Assembly (NCBI GenBank): GCA_045636205.1
Contig: JAZTXE010000024.1
Span: 1-15,827 of the forward strand
Source: JAZRUF01 sp045636205
Lineage (GTDB): Bacteria > Bacillota > Clostridia > Oscillospirales > JAAYXM01
Length of the DNA stretch: 15,827 nt
Direction: 5' to 3'
Shown: one piece after another, positions 1 to 6,831 of the stretch
How positions within the stretch are numbered: position 1 is the first letter of the stretch
Layout: each line of letters starts with the position of its first letter
Translations under genes and position numbers: made by a program
Notes under the pieces: generated by a model
What the model saw: the letters and a program-made list of their open reading frames with translations, nothing else
Told to the model about the DNA's origin: nothing
Databases searched by the model: none

Positions 1-437
1 CTCCGACTTTAGAAAGGTTTTTCGAGGATAAGCTAAAGAGCATGAGGGTAAATATTGTCTCCATGAGTGGCGACGGCGACGCTCTCGGCGGGATATGCGC
101 AAGCGGCGGGCTTCCGATATTCAACTGCCGTGTTGAGTGCAAAGAAGACTCGGACAAGATGATGATTTCAGGTCGGATTCCGATGGGTGAAATATCGCAT
201 CTGCAGAATATAACACCGTATTCGATAAGCGGGCTTATGCTCAATTTTGCCGAGTATCTGCAGAGTGTTGCGGTTGCGGGCGGGAAGATAGAAGAGATTG
301 CGCCCGGGTATATTATGAGCTCTCCGACCGAGTATGAGAGCGGAGTTACCGAGCTCTCACCGGTATGGCGGGTGTCACTCCACGGTGAGTTTTGGTACAT
401 CAATGCGCTAAACGGCAAGGTGGTTGCGCTCGAGTAG
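1..437 (+). CDS. YycI-like regulatory protein, C-terminal part (5' truncated by window edge)
   Basis: The reading frame is open from base 3, with no stop before the first ATG at 42, so this is the C-terminal ~145 residues of a gene that starts outside the window; ATG 42 is probably internal. The last residues, including SPVWRVSLHGEFWYINALNG, have the 'PxWR...yyvNAxxG' ending I associate with YycI/YycH-type proteins, which in Bacillota are membrane-anchored extracytoplasmic modulators of the WalK sensor kinase. The nearby YycJ-like hydrolase and rlmH, which follow yycI in the Bacillus walRK cluster, support the call. No membrane anchor is visible because the N-terminus is missing. The family assignment comes from the C-terminal pattern and synteny only; another secreted envelope protein of unknown function is possible. 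Confidence 0.5.
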   Translation, partial: PTLERFFEDKLKSMRVNIVSMSGDGDALGGICASGGLPIFNCRVECKEDSDKMMISGRIPMGEISHLQNITPYSISGLMLNFAEYLQSVAVAGGKIEEIAPGYIMSSPTEYESGVTELSPVWRVSLHGEFWYINALNGKVVALE

Positions 438-458
438 AAAAAATGCGCAATTTTATTG

Positions 459-487
459 TTGAAAAATTGTAATATAGATGTTATACT
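459..487 (+). promoter_or_regulatory. Predicted sigma-A promoter of murA
   Basis: TTGAAA (459-464) and TATACT (482-487) are separated by exactly 17 bp, close to the vegetative consensus. The predicted transcript start near 494 leaves a leader of about 50 nt before murA. This gives murA its own promoter even though it lies only about 107 bp behind the upstream gene. Confidence 0.65.
468..484 (+). promoter_or_regulatory. WalR-box-like direct repeat inside the murA promoter
   Basis: TGTAAT (468-473) and TGTTAT (479-484) are separated by 5 bp and both fit the WalR (YycF) consensus TGTWAH-N5-TGTWAH. The site lies between the -35 and -10 hexamers, a position that would favour repression if WalR binds. 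The region is A/T-rich, so a chance match is possible. Confidence 0.4.
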
Positions 488-544
488 ATTGTTATTATAA
501 GGGAAACTATAGCTGAGGATGAATTTTACGAGAGGGTGCGAGGA

Positions 545-1834
545 TTGACTAAGTACGTTATAAACGGCGGTATCAAGCTGCGTGGCGAAGTGCCGATAAG
601 CGGCGCTAAGAACGCTGCGGTCGCGATTATCCCTGCTGCGCTTATGGTGCAGGGTGTATGCCGCATTGAGAATATCCCGAAAATATCGGACGTTACCCGT
701 CTTTTGGATATACTGCGCGATATGGGTGCGTCGGTCAAGCTCATTAACAGCTCCTGCGTGGAGGTTGACTGCTCCCGCGTCGTAAACTGCAAGGCACCGT
801 ATGAGACGGTCAGAACCATACGCGCATCATATTATCTGATTGGTGCGTTGCTGGGTCGTTTCTATTCAGCGCAGGTCGCGCTGCCCGGCGGATGCGATTT
901 CGGTGTAAGACCGATTGACCAGCATACGAAGGGCTTTAAGGCATTGGGTGCCAATATAGAAATTCAGAACGGCTTTGTAATCGCTGAGGCTCCCGGCAGG
1001 CTCAAGGGCGCAAATGTGTATCTTGACGTTGTAAGCGTGGGCGCTACGATAAATATAATGCTCGCGGCGGTGCTTGCCGAGGGCATGACGGTTATTGAAA
1101 ATGCCGCGAAGGAGCCGCATATAGTTGACGTTGCAAACTTCTTAAACTCCATGGGCGCGAATATCATCGGCGCGGGCACGGATGTTATAAAAATCCGCGG
1201 TGTGGAGAATCTTTGCGGCGGAACGTATACGATTATCCCCGACCAGATTGAAGCGGGAACATATATGGTTGCCGCGGCGGCGACCGGCGGTGAGGTGCTT
1301 GTAAAGAACGTTATACCCAAGCATTTGGAATGTATTACCGCAAAGCTCCTTGAGATGGGTGTTGAGGTTTGCGAGTTTGACGATTCGGTGCTGGTTCGCG
1401 GTTGCGAAAAGCTTCAGAAGACGAATATAAAAACTCTGCCCTACCCCGGATTCCCTACGGATATGCAGCCGCAGGCGGCGGTGCTTCTGTCTATGGCGGA
1501 CGGTATGAGCCTTATAACCGAGAGCGTTTGGGACAACCGTTACCGTTATGTGGATGAGTTAAAGCGCATGGGCGCCAACATTCAGGTTGACGGCAAGATC
1601 GCGGTCTTTGAGGGCGTGGAAAAGCTTCAGGGCGCACCTGTCAAAGCGTGTGACCTGCGCGCGGGCGCGGCTATGGTTGTAGCCGGTCTTGCCGCGGAGG
1701 GCACCACGGTTGTTGAGGATATATCGCATATTGAGCGCGGCTACGAGGATATAGTTGAGAAATTTACTCAGCTTGGCGCGGATATACGCCGTGTAGAGGA
1801 GCCGGACGAGCCGCTTATTAAACAGGCGCTTTAA
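545..1834 (+). CDS. murA: UDP-N-acetylglucosamine 1-carboxyvinyltransferase (MurA)
   Basis: MurA transfers enolpyruvate from PEP to UDP-GlcNAc in the cytoplasm, the first committed step of peptidoglycan synthesis and the target of fosfomycin. Numbered from TTG 545 (429 residues, normal for the family), it has the SGAKNA motif with Lys22-Asn23, the catalytic-loop cysteine Cys117 in LPGGCDFG, Asp306 in PGFPTDMQPQ, Arg372 in DLRAG and Arg398 in ERGYE. The fold is the duplicated EPSP-synthase-like type. TTG 545 is preferred over GTG 536: GAGAGG lies about 8 nt upstream of the TTG, and the protein then begins MTKYVINGG, aligning with the usual MurA N-terminus. Cys117 is retained, so fosfomycin sensitivity is expected at the target level. 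It has its own promoter and ends at a strong terminator. Bacillota often carry two MurA paralogues; I cannot tell which this is. Confidence 0.95.
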   Translation: MTKYVINGGIKLRGEVPISGAKNAAVAIIPAALMVQGVCRIENIPKISDVTRLLDILRDMGASVKLINSSCVEVDCSRVVNCKAPYETVRTIRASYYLIGALLGRFYSAQVALPGGCDFGVRPIDQHTKGFKALGANIEIQNGFVIAEAPGRLKGANVYLDVVSVGATINIMLAAVLAEGMTVIENAAKEPHIVDVANFLNSMGANIIGAGTDVIKIRGVENLCGGTYTIIPDQIEAGTYMVAAAATGGEVLVKNVIPKHLECITAKLLEMGVEVCEFDDSVLVRGCEKLQKTNIKTLPYPGFPTDMQPQAAVLLSMADGMSLITESVWDNRYRYVDELKRMGANIQVDGKIAVFEGVEKLQGAPVKACDLRAGAAMVVAGLAAEGTTVVEDISHIERGYEDIVEKFTQLGADIRRVEEPDEPLIKQAL

Positions 1835-1849
1835 AATATGTCTTTTCGG

Positions 1850-1886
1850 GCTGCCCGGTGTGCTTCGCCGGGCAGCTTTTAGTTTT
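1850..1886 (+). terminator. Rho-independent terminator of murA
   Basis: A perfect 9-bp G/C-rich stem, GCTGCCCGG (1850-1858) with CCGGGCAGC (1868-1876), has a 9-nt loop and is followed by TTTTAGTTTT (1877-1886). It begins 15 bp after the murA stop. Confidence 0.85.
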
Positions 1887-1920
1887 AAAACAGGCTATTT
1901 TGCCGGAAAAACCGATAAAA

Positions 1921-1977
1921 AGCCTTCCCCTCAAGGGGAAGGTGGGTTTTGCGCAGCAAAACTCGGATGAGGTGAGA
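1921..1977 (+). repeat. Dispersed palindromic repeat, half-module L (copy 1)
   Basis: The half-module consists of CCTTCCCCT-CA-AGGGGAAGG (1923-1942), then the small hairpin TTTTGC-GCA-GCAAAA (1947-1961), then the end motif GATGAGGTG (1966-1974). About 54 bp recur almost identically, inverted, at 6576-6630, and the same order with a different small hairpin occurs at 15533-15585. It is non-coding; short ORFs across it are accidental. With the R half at 2019-2072 it fills the 320-bp gap between murA and the next gene. Confidence 0.8.
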
Positions 1978-2018
1978 GCGCTGCGGGACGGAAGAGATAA
2001 CGTATTCAATGCAAATAC

Positions 2019-2072
2019 TTTTCCACCTCATCAGTCACTTCGTGACAGCTTCTCCTAACAGGAGAAGCCTTA
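2019..2072 (+). repeat. Dispersed palindromic repeat, half-module R (copy 1)
   Basis: The half-module starts with TTTTCCACCTCATC (2019-2032), followed by hairpin GTCAC-TTC-GTGAC (2034-2046) and hairpin CTTCTCCT-AAC-AGGAGAAG (2049-2067), ending GCCTTA. The same arrangement begins the element at 15475. Here R lies 41 bp downstream of L (order L-spacer-R), whereas intact copies elsewhere are R-L. The spacer 1978-2018 shows nothing recognisable. Confidence 0.8.
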
Positions 2073-2080
2073 CGGCGGGT

Positions 2081-2107
2081 TTGCAGAGACTGTGCCAACT
2101 ATATACT
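2081..2107 (+). promoter_or_regulatory. Possible promoter of the YycJ-like gene
   Basis: TTGCAG (2081-2086) and TATACT (2102-2107) lie just outside the R repeat, about 50 bp before the gene. The 15-bp spacing is short, so this is a weak prediction. A promoter is expected here because murA ends in a terminator. Confidence 0.3.
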
Positions 2108-2154
2108 AAGCCGGTAGAGATGATTTTTATTTGGAAAGGTTACGGAAAAGGTTT

Positions 2155-2973
2155 ATGCTTAAGGTATGCACGCTTGCGAGTGGGTCAAGCGGAAACTGCA
2201 CATACATATCCGACGGTATCACGCATCTTATGATAGATGCGGGGATTTCAGCGCGCTCAATTACAAACGGGCTCATATCGCTGGGCGTTACGCCGGGTGA
2301 AATAAGCGCGATACTTATAACGCATGAGCATTCAGACCACATTCGCGGTCTTGAGGTGCTGCAGAAGAAGTGGGATATACCCATATTTGCAGCACGCGAG
2401 GGGACGTATGACGCGCTGCGCGAGATATACCCCGCGCTTGCCGGGCGAGTGATAGGATTTGACACGGACGTGGAATTTGCCATTGGTGATATAAAAATAT
2501 TGCCGTTTAAAACCCCGCATGACACTCGGCACAGCGTCGGGTTTCGGATAGACGGTGGGGGAAGCTCGGTTGTGTATGCCACGGACCTCGGGCACGTGCC
2601 GCAGAGGCTCAATGAGCTTTTAGAGGGCGCACAGTTGGTTGTGCTCGAGGCAAACTATGACGAGGCAAGCCTTGCTCGCGGACCGTATCCACCCATGCTC
2701 AAGCGGCGCATAGCGAGTGAGCGCGGGCATCTTTCAAATGGAGACTGCGCCAAATGCGCGCTTTATGCCGCGCAGTGCGGTGTAAAATACCTGGTGCTCG
2801 GGCATTTAAGCCGCGAGAACAACACGCCGCGCCTTGCGTATGACACGGTGCACAGGTGCCTTACCGACGCGGGGATAATCCCGGGGGTTGACGTGATGCT
2901 TCAGGTCGCGCCGAGGAGTGAGCGCGGGCATGTATATGAATTGGACGGGGAGTGTTTGAAATGCGGGAAATAA
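2155..2973 (+). CDS. YycJ/WalJ-type metallo-beta-lactamase-fold hydrolase
   Basis: A 272-residue cytoplasmic metallo-beta-lactamase-fold protein of the YycJ (WalJ) group, proposed in other Bacillota to be a nuclease linked to cell-wall and chromosome coordination; the exact substrate is unsettled. The N-terminus MLKVCTLASGSSGNC is typical of this group. The metal-binding set is visible: HEHSDH (residues 57-62), His122 in TPHDT, Asp144 in ATDLGH and His217 in LGHLS; His192 in GHLSN is also conserved. ATG 2155 is chosen because it gives this N-terminus; GGAAAAGG lies only 3 nt upstream, a tight spacing, and the upstream TTG 2131 would add eight residues unlike the family. The 3' end overlaps rlmH by 13 bp, so the two are almost certainly co-transcribed and perhaps translationally coupled. 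Confidence 0.85.
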   Translation: MLKVCTLASGSSGNCTYISDGITHLMIDAGISARSITNGLISLGVTPGEISAILITHEHSDHIRGLEVLQKKWDIPIFAAREGTYDALREIYPALAGRVIGFDTDVEFAIGDIKILPFKTPHDTRHSVGFRIDGGGSSVVYATDLGHVPQRLNELLEGAQLVVLEANYDEASLARGPYPPMLKRRIASERGHLSNGDCAKCALYAAQCGVKYLVLGHLSRENNTPRLAYDTVHRCLTDAGIIPGVDVMLQVAPRSERGHVYELDGECLKCGK

Positions 2974-3443
2974 CGCTCATCTGCGTGGGAAAAATGAAGG
3001 AGAAATACTTAATTTCCGCTTGCGACGAGTATTTAAAAAGGCTTGGGGCATACACTAAGGTCGAGGTTATAGAAATTCCCGAGTACCGCTTGAGTCAGAA
3101 CCCGTCTGCGGGTGAGATAGAAAACGCGCTCGCGCGCGAAGCCGAGGAGATACGGCGCAGAATTCCCAAAGGAGCTATGCTTGCCGCGATGTGCATTGAG
3201 GGAAAGATGTACGACAGTGTGGAATTCTCGCGCACGATATTTGATGCGGGAGTCGGCGGAGTGTCAAAGCTCTGCTTTCTGATAGGCGGGTCAAACGGTC
3301 TTGCGGGTGAGCTAAAGCGTCAGGCGCAGCTTCGGCTTTCGATGTCACCCATGACGTTTCCGCACCATTTGGCGCGTGTGATGCTGCTTGAGCAGATTTA
3401 CCGCGCGTTTCAGATAGGAAACGGCGGGAGCTACCACAAGTAG
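2961..3443 (+). CDS. rlmH: 23S rRNA (pseudouridine-1915 N3)-methyltransferase RlmH
   Basis: RlmH is a small SPOUT-class methyltransferase that methylates pseudouridine 1915 in helix 69 of 23S rRNA on assembled 70S ribosomes, using S-adenosylmethionine. The 160-residue length matches the family (about 159). Visible features are the N-terminus MREITLICVGKMKEKYL, the cofactor-knot motif FLIGGSNGL, the block LSMSPMTFPHHLARVMLLEQ and the terminal SYHK. ATG 2961 is preferred over GTG 2952 because GGGGAG lies 8 nt upstream and the N-terminus then fits the family. It overlaps the YycJ-like gene by 13 bp. This pairing also occurs at the end of the Bacillus walRK cluster, although there an htrC gene lies between them; here an HtrA gene is found about 6 kb away. 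Confidence 0.95.
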   Translation: MREITLICVGKMKEKYLISACDEYLKRLGAYTKVEVIEIPEYRLSQNPSAGEIENALAREAEEIRRRIPKGAMLAAMCIEGKMYDSVEFSRTIFDAGVGGVSKLCFLIGGSNGLAGELKRQAQLRLSMSPMTFPHHLARVMLLEQIYRAFQIGNGGSYHK

Positions 3444-3541
3444 CTTCGATGAAGTCAGGATTAATTATCTATAAATTAAAGATTTCTTGCATAGTATATT
3501 ATATTGGTTTTGCCGCGCAAGGCGGAGAAAGGAGAAAAAAT

Positions 3542-5266
3542 ATGAGTTATATGGAAGAGTACAGAAAGTGGCTTATCTCATCAGCACTCAGTGCGCAGGA
3601 GCGCGCGGAGCTTGAAGCGATTGCCGATGATGAAAAGGAGATAGAGAGCAGATTTTTTGCGCCGCTCAGCTTTGGTACTGCGGGACTGCGCGGTGTGCTG
3701 GGTATGGGAATAAACCGCATGAACGTATATACCGTGCGTCAGGCGACGCAGGGTATGGCAAGCCTTATAAAGGGGCTTGGCGAGGAAGCGTGCGAGCGCG
3801 GCGTGGCAATCGCGATGGACTGCCGCATTATGAGTGATGTTTTTGCGCGCGAGGCGGCATGTGTGCTTGCGGGAAACGGTATTAAGGTGTACCTGTTTGA
3901 GTCACTGCGCCCGACACCTGAGCTTAGCTTTGCCATCCGCACTATCGGATGCATTGCGGGTATTAACATAACCGCAAGCCACAACCCGAAGGAGTATAAC
4001 GGCTACAAGGCGTACTGGGAGGACGGTGCGCAGCTACCGCCTGCGCATGCAGACGTTGTGGCAAAGGCGATTTCCGAGACGGATATTTTCACGGGCATTA
4101 CGTCCATGGATTATGACAAGGCGATTAAGAAAGGTTTAATCACACTTATCGGTGAGGAGGTTGACGAATCCTTCCTCTTCCACGCGCAGGAGATGGCGAT
4201 AAACCGTGAGGAGGTTTTAAAGGCGGCGGAGGACTTTAAGATAGTCTACACGCCGTTCCACGGTACCGGACACAAGCTTGTGCCTGAGATTCTGCGCAGA
4301 ATAGGCATAAAGCACATCATATGTGTGCCCGAGCAGATGCAGATTGACGGAAGCTTCCCGACGGTAAAGAGCCCGAACCCTGAGAATAAAGGGGGCTTTA
4401 CTCAGGCGATAGAGCTTGCACGTGAAAACGACGTTGCGCTCATAATAGGAACCGACCCGGACGCGGACAGAGTCGGCGTAATCGTGCGCGACAGCGCGGG
4501 CGAATACGTGCCGATAAGCGGAAACCAGATGGGCGTACTGCTGCTTGATTATATTATCCGCGCAAAGAAGATGACGGGTACTATGCCCGAGCGTCCTGCT
4601 GCTATTAAGACCATCGTAACAACCGAGATGGTGCGCCGCGTGGGTGAGGTGCACGGTGTAGAAGTATTTGACACGTTCACCGGCTTTAAATTTATGGCTG
4701 AGAAGATAAAGGGCTTTGAAGAGGCGGGCTCTTACGAGTACCTGCTCGCTTTCGAGGAGTCCTACGGATACTTGGTCGGCGGATACTGCAGGGACAAGGA
4801 CGCGGTCACCGCATCGATGCTCATAGCCGAGATGGCGGCATACTACCACAACCGCGGAAAGACGTTATATGACGCGCTGGGCGGACTGTATGAGGAGTAC
4901 GGATATTTCGCAGAGCACACTGAGAATATTGTGATGCCGGGTGTGGACGGTCTTTCACGCATGAAGGCGCTTATGGACAGCTTGCGTCAAAACCCGCCGC
5001 GTGAGATTGGCGGGGTGCGTGTTTTGCGCGTGCGCGACTACTTAAGCGGCGAAATAATAGATTTAGGCAATAATTTGACAGAAAAGATTGAGCTTTCCGG
5101 CTCAAACGTGCTATACTTTGAGTTAGAGGATAAGACCGCATTTATCATAAGACCTTCGGGCACCGAGCCGAAGATTAAGGTGTACATCCTTGCAAGCGGC
5201 GAGAGCGCAGAGGAATGTGCGCGCAAGGTGGAGGGCTATGTGAAGGCGGCAAAGGAGCTTAAATAA
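3542..5266 (+). CDS. Phosphosugar mutase (alpha-phosphoglucomutase/phosphomannomutase family, PgcA-like)
   Basis: A 574-residue alpha-D-phosphohexomutase, the length of the PgcA-type group. Such enzymes interconvert sugar 1- and 6-phosphates, typically glucose, through a phosphoserine. All four signature regions are present: phosphoserine loop TASHNPKEYNG with Ser146, metal loop GTDPDADRVG (Asp305, 307, 309), sugar-binding FEESYGY (404-410) and phosphate-binding RPSGTEPK (537-544). An early FGTAGLRG (44-51) is also typical. ATG 3542 is chosen for AAGGAG 7 nt upstream; the frame is open back to 3449 but that extension crosses the ribosome site and is not protein-like. nagA follows 27 bp downstream, so the two are probably one transcript for sugar/amino-sugar phosphate metabolism. 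Glucose versus mannose specificity, or phosphopentomutase activity, cannot be read from the sequence. Confidence 0.9.
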   Translation: MSYMEEYRKWLISSALSAQERAELEAIADDEKEIESRFFAPLSFGTAGLRGVLGMGINRMNVYTVRQATQGMASLIKGLGEEACERGVAIAMDCRIMSDVFAREAACVLAGNGIKVYLFESLRPTPELSFAIRTIGCIAGINITASHNPKEYNGYKAYWEDGAQLPPAHADVVAKAISETDIFTGITSMDYDKAIKKGLITLIGEEVDESFLFHAQEMAINREEVLKAAEDFKIVYTPFHGTGHKLVPEILRRIGIKHIICVPEQMQIDGSFPTVKSPNPENKGGFTQAIELARENDVALIIGTDPDADRVGVIVRDSAGEYVPISGNQMGVLLLDYIIRAKKMTGTMPERPAAIKTIVTTEMVRRVGEVHGVEVFDTFTGFKFMAEKIKGFEEAGSYEYLLAFEESYGYLVGGYCRDKDAVTASMLIAEMAAYYHNRGKTLYDALGGLYEEYGYFAEHTENIVMPGVDGLSRMKALMDSLRQNPPREIGGVRVLRVRDYLSGEIIDLGNNLTEKIELSGSNVLYFELEDKTAFIIRPSGTEPKIKVYILASGESAEECARKVEGYVKAAKELK

Positions 5267-5293
5267 AAAAATACAAAAGAAGGGGTATCTGTT

Positions 5294-6460
5294 ATGAAGA
5301 TTGCATTGGTAAACGGCGTAGTCATCACACCCAACGAGAGCTATTTAGGCGGAGTCATCGCCGAGGGCGAGAACATCGTATCCGTCTTCAAGGGAGAGCT
5401 GAAAGAGGAATGCGACAAGGTTATAGACGTTGCGGGACGCTATATTTCGCCCGGATTTATCGACCTGCATCTGCACGGCGGCGGCGGTGCGGACTTTACA
5501 TACGGTGACACCGAGCAGTATAAGACCGCGGCACGTATGCACATGGTAAACGGTACGACGGCTATGATGCCGACGATTTCCACCTGCCCGGCAGACGTGC
5601 TTGAAAACTCGCTCAATGCATATAAAGAGGCGGCTGAGGCGGAGAATATGCCGATGTTTATCGGCGCGCATCTTGAGGGACCATACTTTGCACCTGAGCA
5701 GGCGGGCGCGCAGGACCCGGAGAGTATCAGAAACCCCAAGCGTGAGGAGTACACCGCGCTTTTGGATAAGCATCCGGAAATCAGACGTTGGGACGTTGCG
5801 GCAGAGCTTGACGGCGGCATGGAGATGGGGCTTGAGCTGCGCCGTCGCGGAGTTGTTGCGTCTGTCGGACACTCCAACGCGCTCTATGAGGATATGGTAA
5901 AGGCGGCTGATTACGGTTATACGCTGCTGACGCACTTCTATTCGGGTATGAGCGGCGTGCACAGAATCAATGCATACCGCTATGCGGGTGTTATTGAGAG
6001 CGGTTATTTGATGGACGATTTCGATGTTGAGATTATCGCTGACGGAAGCCACCTGCCCGCAAGCTTGTTAAAGCTCATCTACAAGAGCAAGGGAAGCTCG
6101 AGCATCTGCCTGGTAACCGACGCGCTTGACGGTGCGGGCATGGGCGAGGGATATCAGAGCCAGCTCGGAAGCGTTAAGTACATGATTGAGGACGGTGTGG
6201 GAAAGCTACTCGACCGCAGTGCGTTCTGCGGAAGTGTAGCTACCGCGGACAGACTCATTAAGGTCATGGTTGAGAAGGCGGATGTGCCGCTTTGCGAGGC
6301 GGTCAAGATGGCGACTCTTACTCCCGCACGCGTAGCGGGTGTTGACCACCTGATGGGAAGCCTGGTTCCGGGCAAGCTTGCAAACATCGCGGTATTTGAT
6401 GATGAATATCAGGTCAGCGCGGTAATGGTTAAGGGATGCCTTACCCACTGCGACCTGTAA
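5294..6460 (+). CDS. nagA: N-acetylglucosamine-6-phosphate deacetylase (NagA)
   Basis: NagA hydrolyses GlcNAc-6-phosphate to glucosamine-6-phosphate and acetate in the cytoplasm, in amino-sugar catabolism and cell-wall recycling. The 388-residue protein has the amidohydrolase-fold landmarks: DLHLHGGGG (His59, His61), HLEGPYF (Glu128), GHSNA (His193), THFYSGM (His214) and the catalytic aspartate in LVTDALDG (Asp276). The C-terminal part has the usual TPARVAG and GKLANIAVFD. ATG 5294 follows AGGGG with 8 nt spacing. It lies 27 bp behind the phosphosugar mutase without a terminator between, and ends just before one. No glucosamine-6-phosphate deaminase (nagB) or NagR-type repressor is visible in the window, so the rest of the pathway must be elsewhere. 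Confidence 0.93.
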   Translation: MKIALVNGVVITPNESYLGGVIAEGENIVSVFKGELKEECDKVIDVAGRYISPGFIDLHLHGGGGADFTYGDTEQYKTAARMHMVNGTTAMMPTISTCPADVLENSLNAYKEAAEAENMPMFIGAHLEGPYFAPEQAGAQDPESIRNPKREEYTALLDKHPEIRRWDVAAELDGGMEMGLELRRRGVVASVGHSNALYEDMVKAADYGYTLLTHFYSGMSGVHRINAYRYAGVIESGYLMDDFDVEIIADGSHLPASLLKLIYKSKGSSSICLVTDALDGAGMGEGYQSQLGSVKYMIEDGVGKLLDRSAFCGSVATADRLIKVMVEKADVPLCEAVKMATLTPARVAGVDHLMGSLVPGKLANIAVFDDEYQVSAVMVKGCLTHCDL

Positions 6461-6469
6461 AATTTGTAG

Positions 6470-6505
6470 GGGAGGGCTTTTTATATAGCCCTCCCTGTTT
6501 CTTTT
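6470..6505 (+). terminator. Rho-independent terminator after nagA
   Basis: Stem GGGAGGGCT (6470-6478) pairs with AGCCCTCCC (6487-6495) around an 8-nt loop and is followed by TGTTTCTTTT. It ends the mutase-nagA unit. The preceding TGTAGGGG resembles the GTAGGGGCG repeat seen nearby, so the terminator may have been built from a repeat copy. Confidence 0.8.
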
Positions 6506-6539
6506 GAATATTTCGTGCGGTGGTAACAAGAATATTCGC

Positions 6540-6561
6540 GGGCGGGCACACAGGCCCGCCC
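6540..6561. repeat. G/C-rich palindrome of a second intergenic repeat family
   Basis: GGGCGGGC (6540-6547) and GCCCGCCC (6554-6561) form a perfect 8-bp stem with a 6-nt loop, followed by CTACG. Pieces of the same motif occur at 10629-10643 (CTACGCAGGGGCGGG) and 13004-13012 (CGCCCCTAC). An additional A/T inverted pair, GAATATT/AATATTC, lies at 6506-6512 and 6531-6537. This is part of the 371-bp gene-free stretch 6461-6831, otherwise made of the nagA terminator, the R-L element and the regulator promoter. Confidence 0.55.
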
Positions 6562-6570
6562 CTACGATTG

Positions 6571-6663
6571 TTTTACACCTCATCCGAGTTTTGCTGCGCA
6601 AAACCCACCTTCCCCTAAAAGGGGAAGGCTTTGTTACCGCAAGGTGACTGATGAGGTGGAAAA
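6571..6663 (-). repeat. Dispersed palindromic repeat element, R-L order, inverted (copy 2)
   Basis: A 93-bp element bounded by near-perfect 14-bp terminal inverted repeats: TTTTACACCTCATC (6571-6584) and GATGAGGTGGAAAA (6650-6663), one mismatch. Read on the minus strand it runs R then L. R is shortened: it keeps the GTCACC/GGTAAC-type hairpin but lacks the CTTCTCC stem. L has CCTTCCCC/GGGGAAGG and the TTTTGC/GCAAAA hairpin. Internal sequence is non-coding. Confidence 0.8.
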
Positions 6664-6755
6664 CTAAATTCCACGCATCAGGTTACGTCTATCATCCCGC
6701 AGCGCAAAACCCAATGAAATGGTTCCTGCGTTGGAAACGGAAAATTTGCCGACGA

Positions 6756-6772
6756 TTTACAAAATATTCACT
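6756..6772 (+). promoter_or_regulatory. PhoP-box-like direct repeat before the response regulator gene
   Basis: TTTACA (6756-6761) and TTCACT (6767-6772) have an 11-bp period. This fits the Gram-positive PhoP-type consensus TTWACA-N5-TTMACA with one mismatch at the last base. 13 of 17 positions match the site at 8978-8994 before htrA. It overlaps the -35 region of the regulator promoter, suggesting autoregulation. Confidence 0.5.
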
Positions 6773-6797
6773 ATTCGGGTGCAAATTGGTGTATAAT
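6767..6797 (+). promoter_or_regulatory. Predicted promoter of the response regulator operon
   Basis: A consensus -10, TATAAT (6792-6797), lies 35 bp before the regulator start. The only -35 candidate, TTCACT (6767-6772), is imperfect and 19 bp away, and is also a half-site of the direct repeat. A poor -35 with an overlapping OmpR-type site is typical of activator-dependent promoters. Confidence 0.55.
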
Positions 6798-6831
6798 AAG
6801 GGTATAGAACAGAAAAAGGACGGTGGAAGAT

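Noticed and set aside
3429..3445. Hairpin AGCTAC/GTAGCT over the rlmH stop codon as a terminator
   Set aside because: The stem is only 6 bp and is not followed by a T tract.
3476..3505. Promoter before the phosphosugar mutase
   Set aside because: The region is A/T-rich with several TATATT-like hexamers (3495-3505) but no convincing -35 at proper spacing; a promoter is plausible here but not placeable.
3449..3541. N-terminal extension of the phosphosugar mutase frame
   Set aside because: It runs through an A/T-rich intergenic stretch and the ribosome site itself; AAGGAG before ATG 3542 and the family N-terminus fix the start.
5345..6052. Long antisense ORF (235 codons) opposite nagA, and a similar 210-codon one opposite the phosphosugar mutase (4217-4849)
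   Set aside because: They lie fully inside clearly recognised genes, show no family features, and arise because the codon use of the real genes leaves few stops on the other strand.
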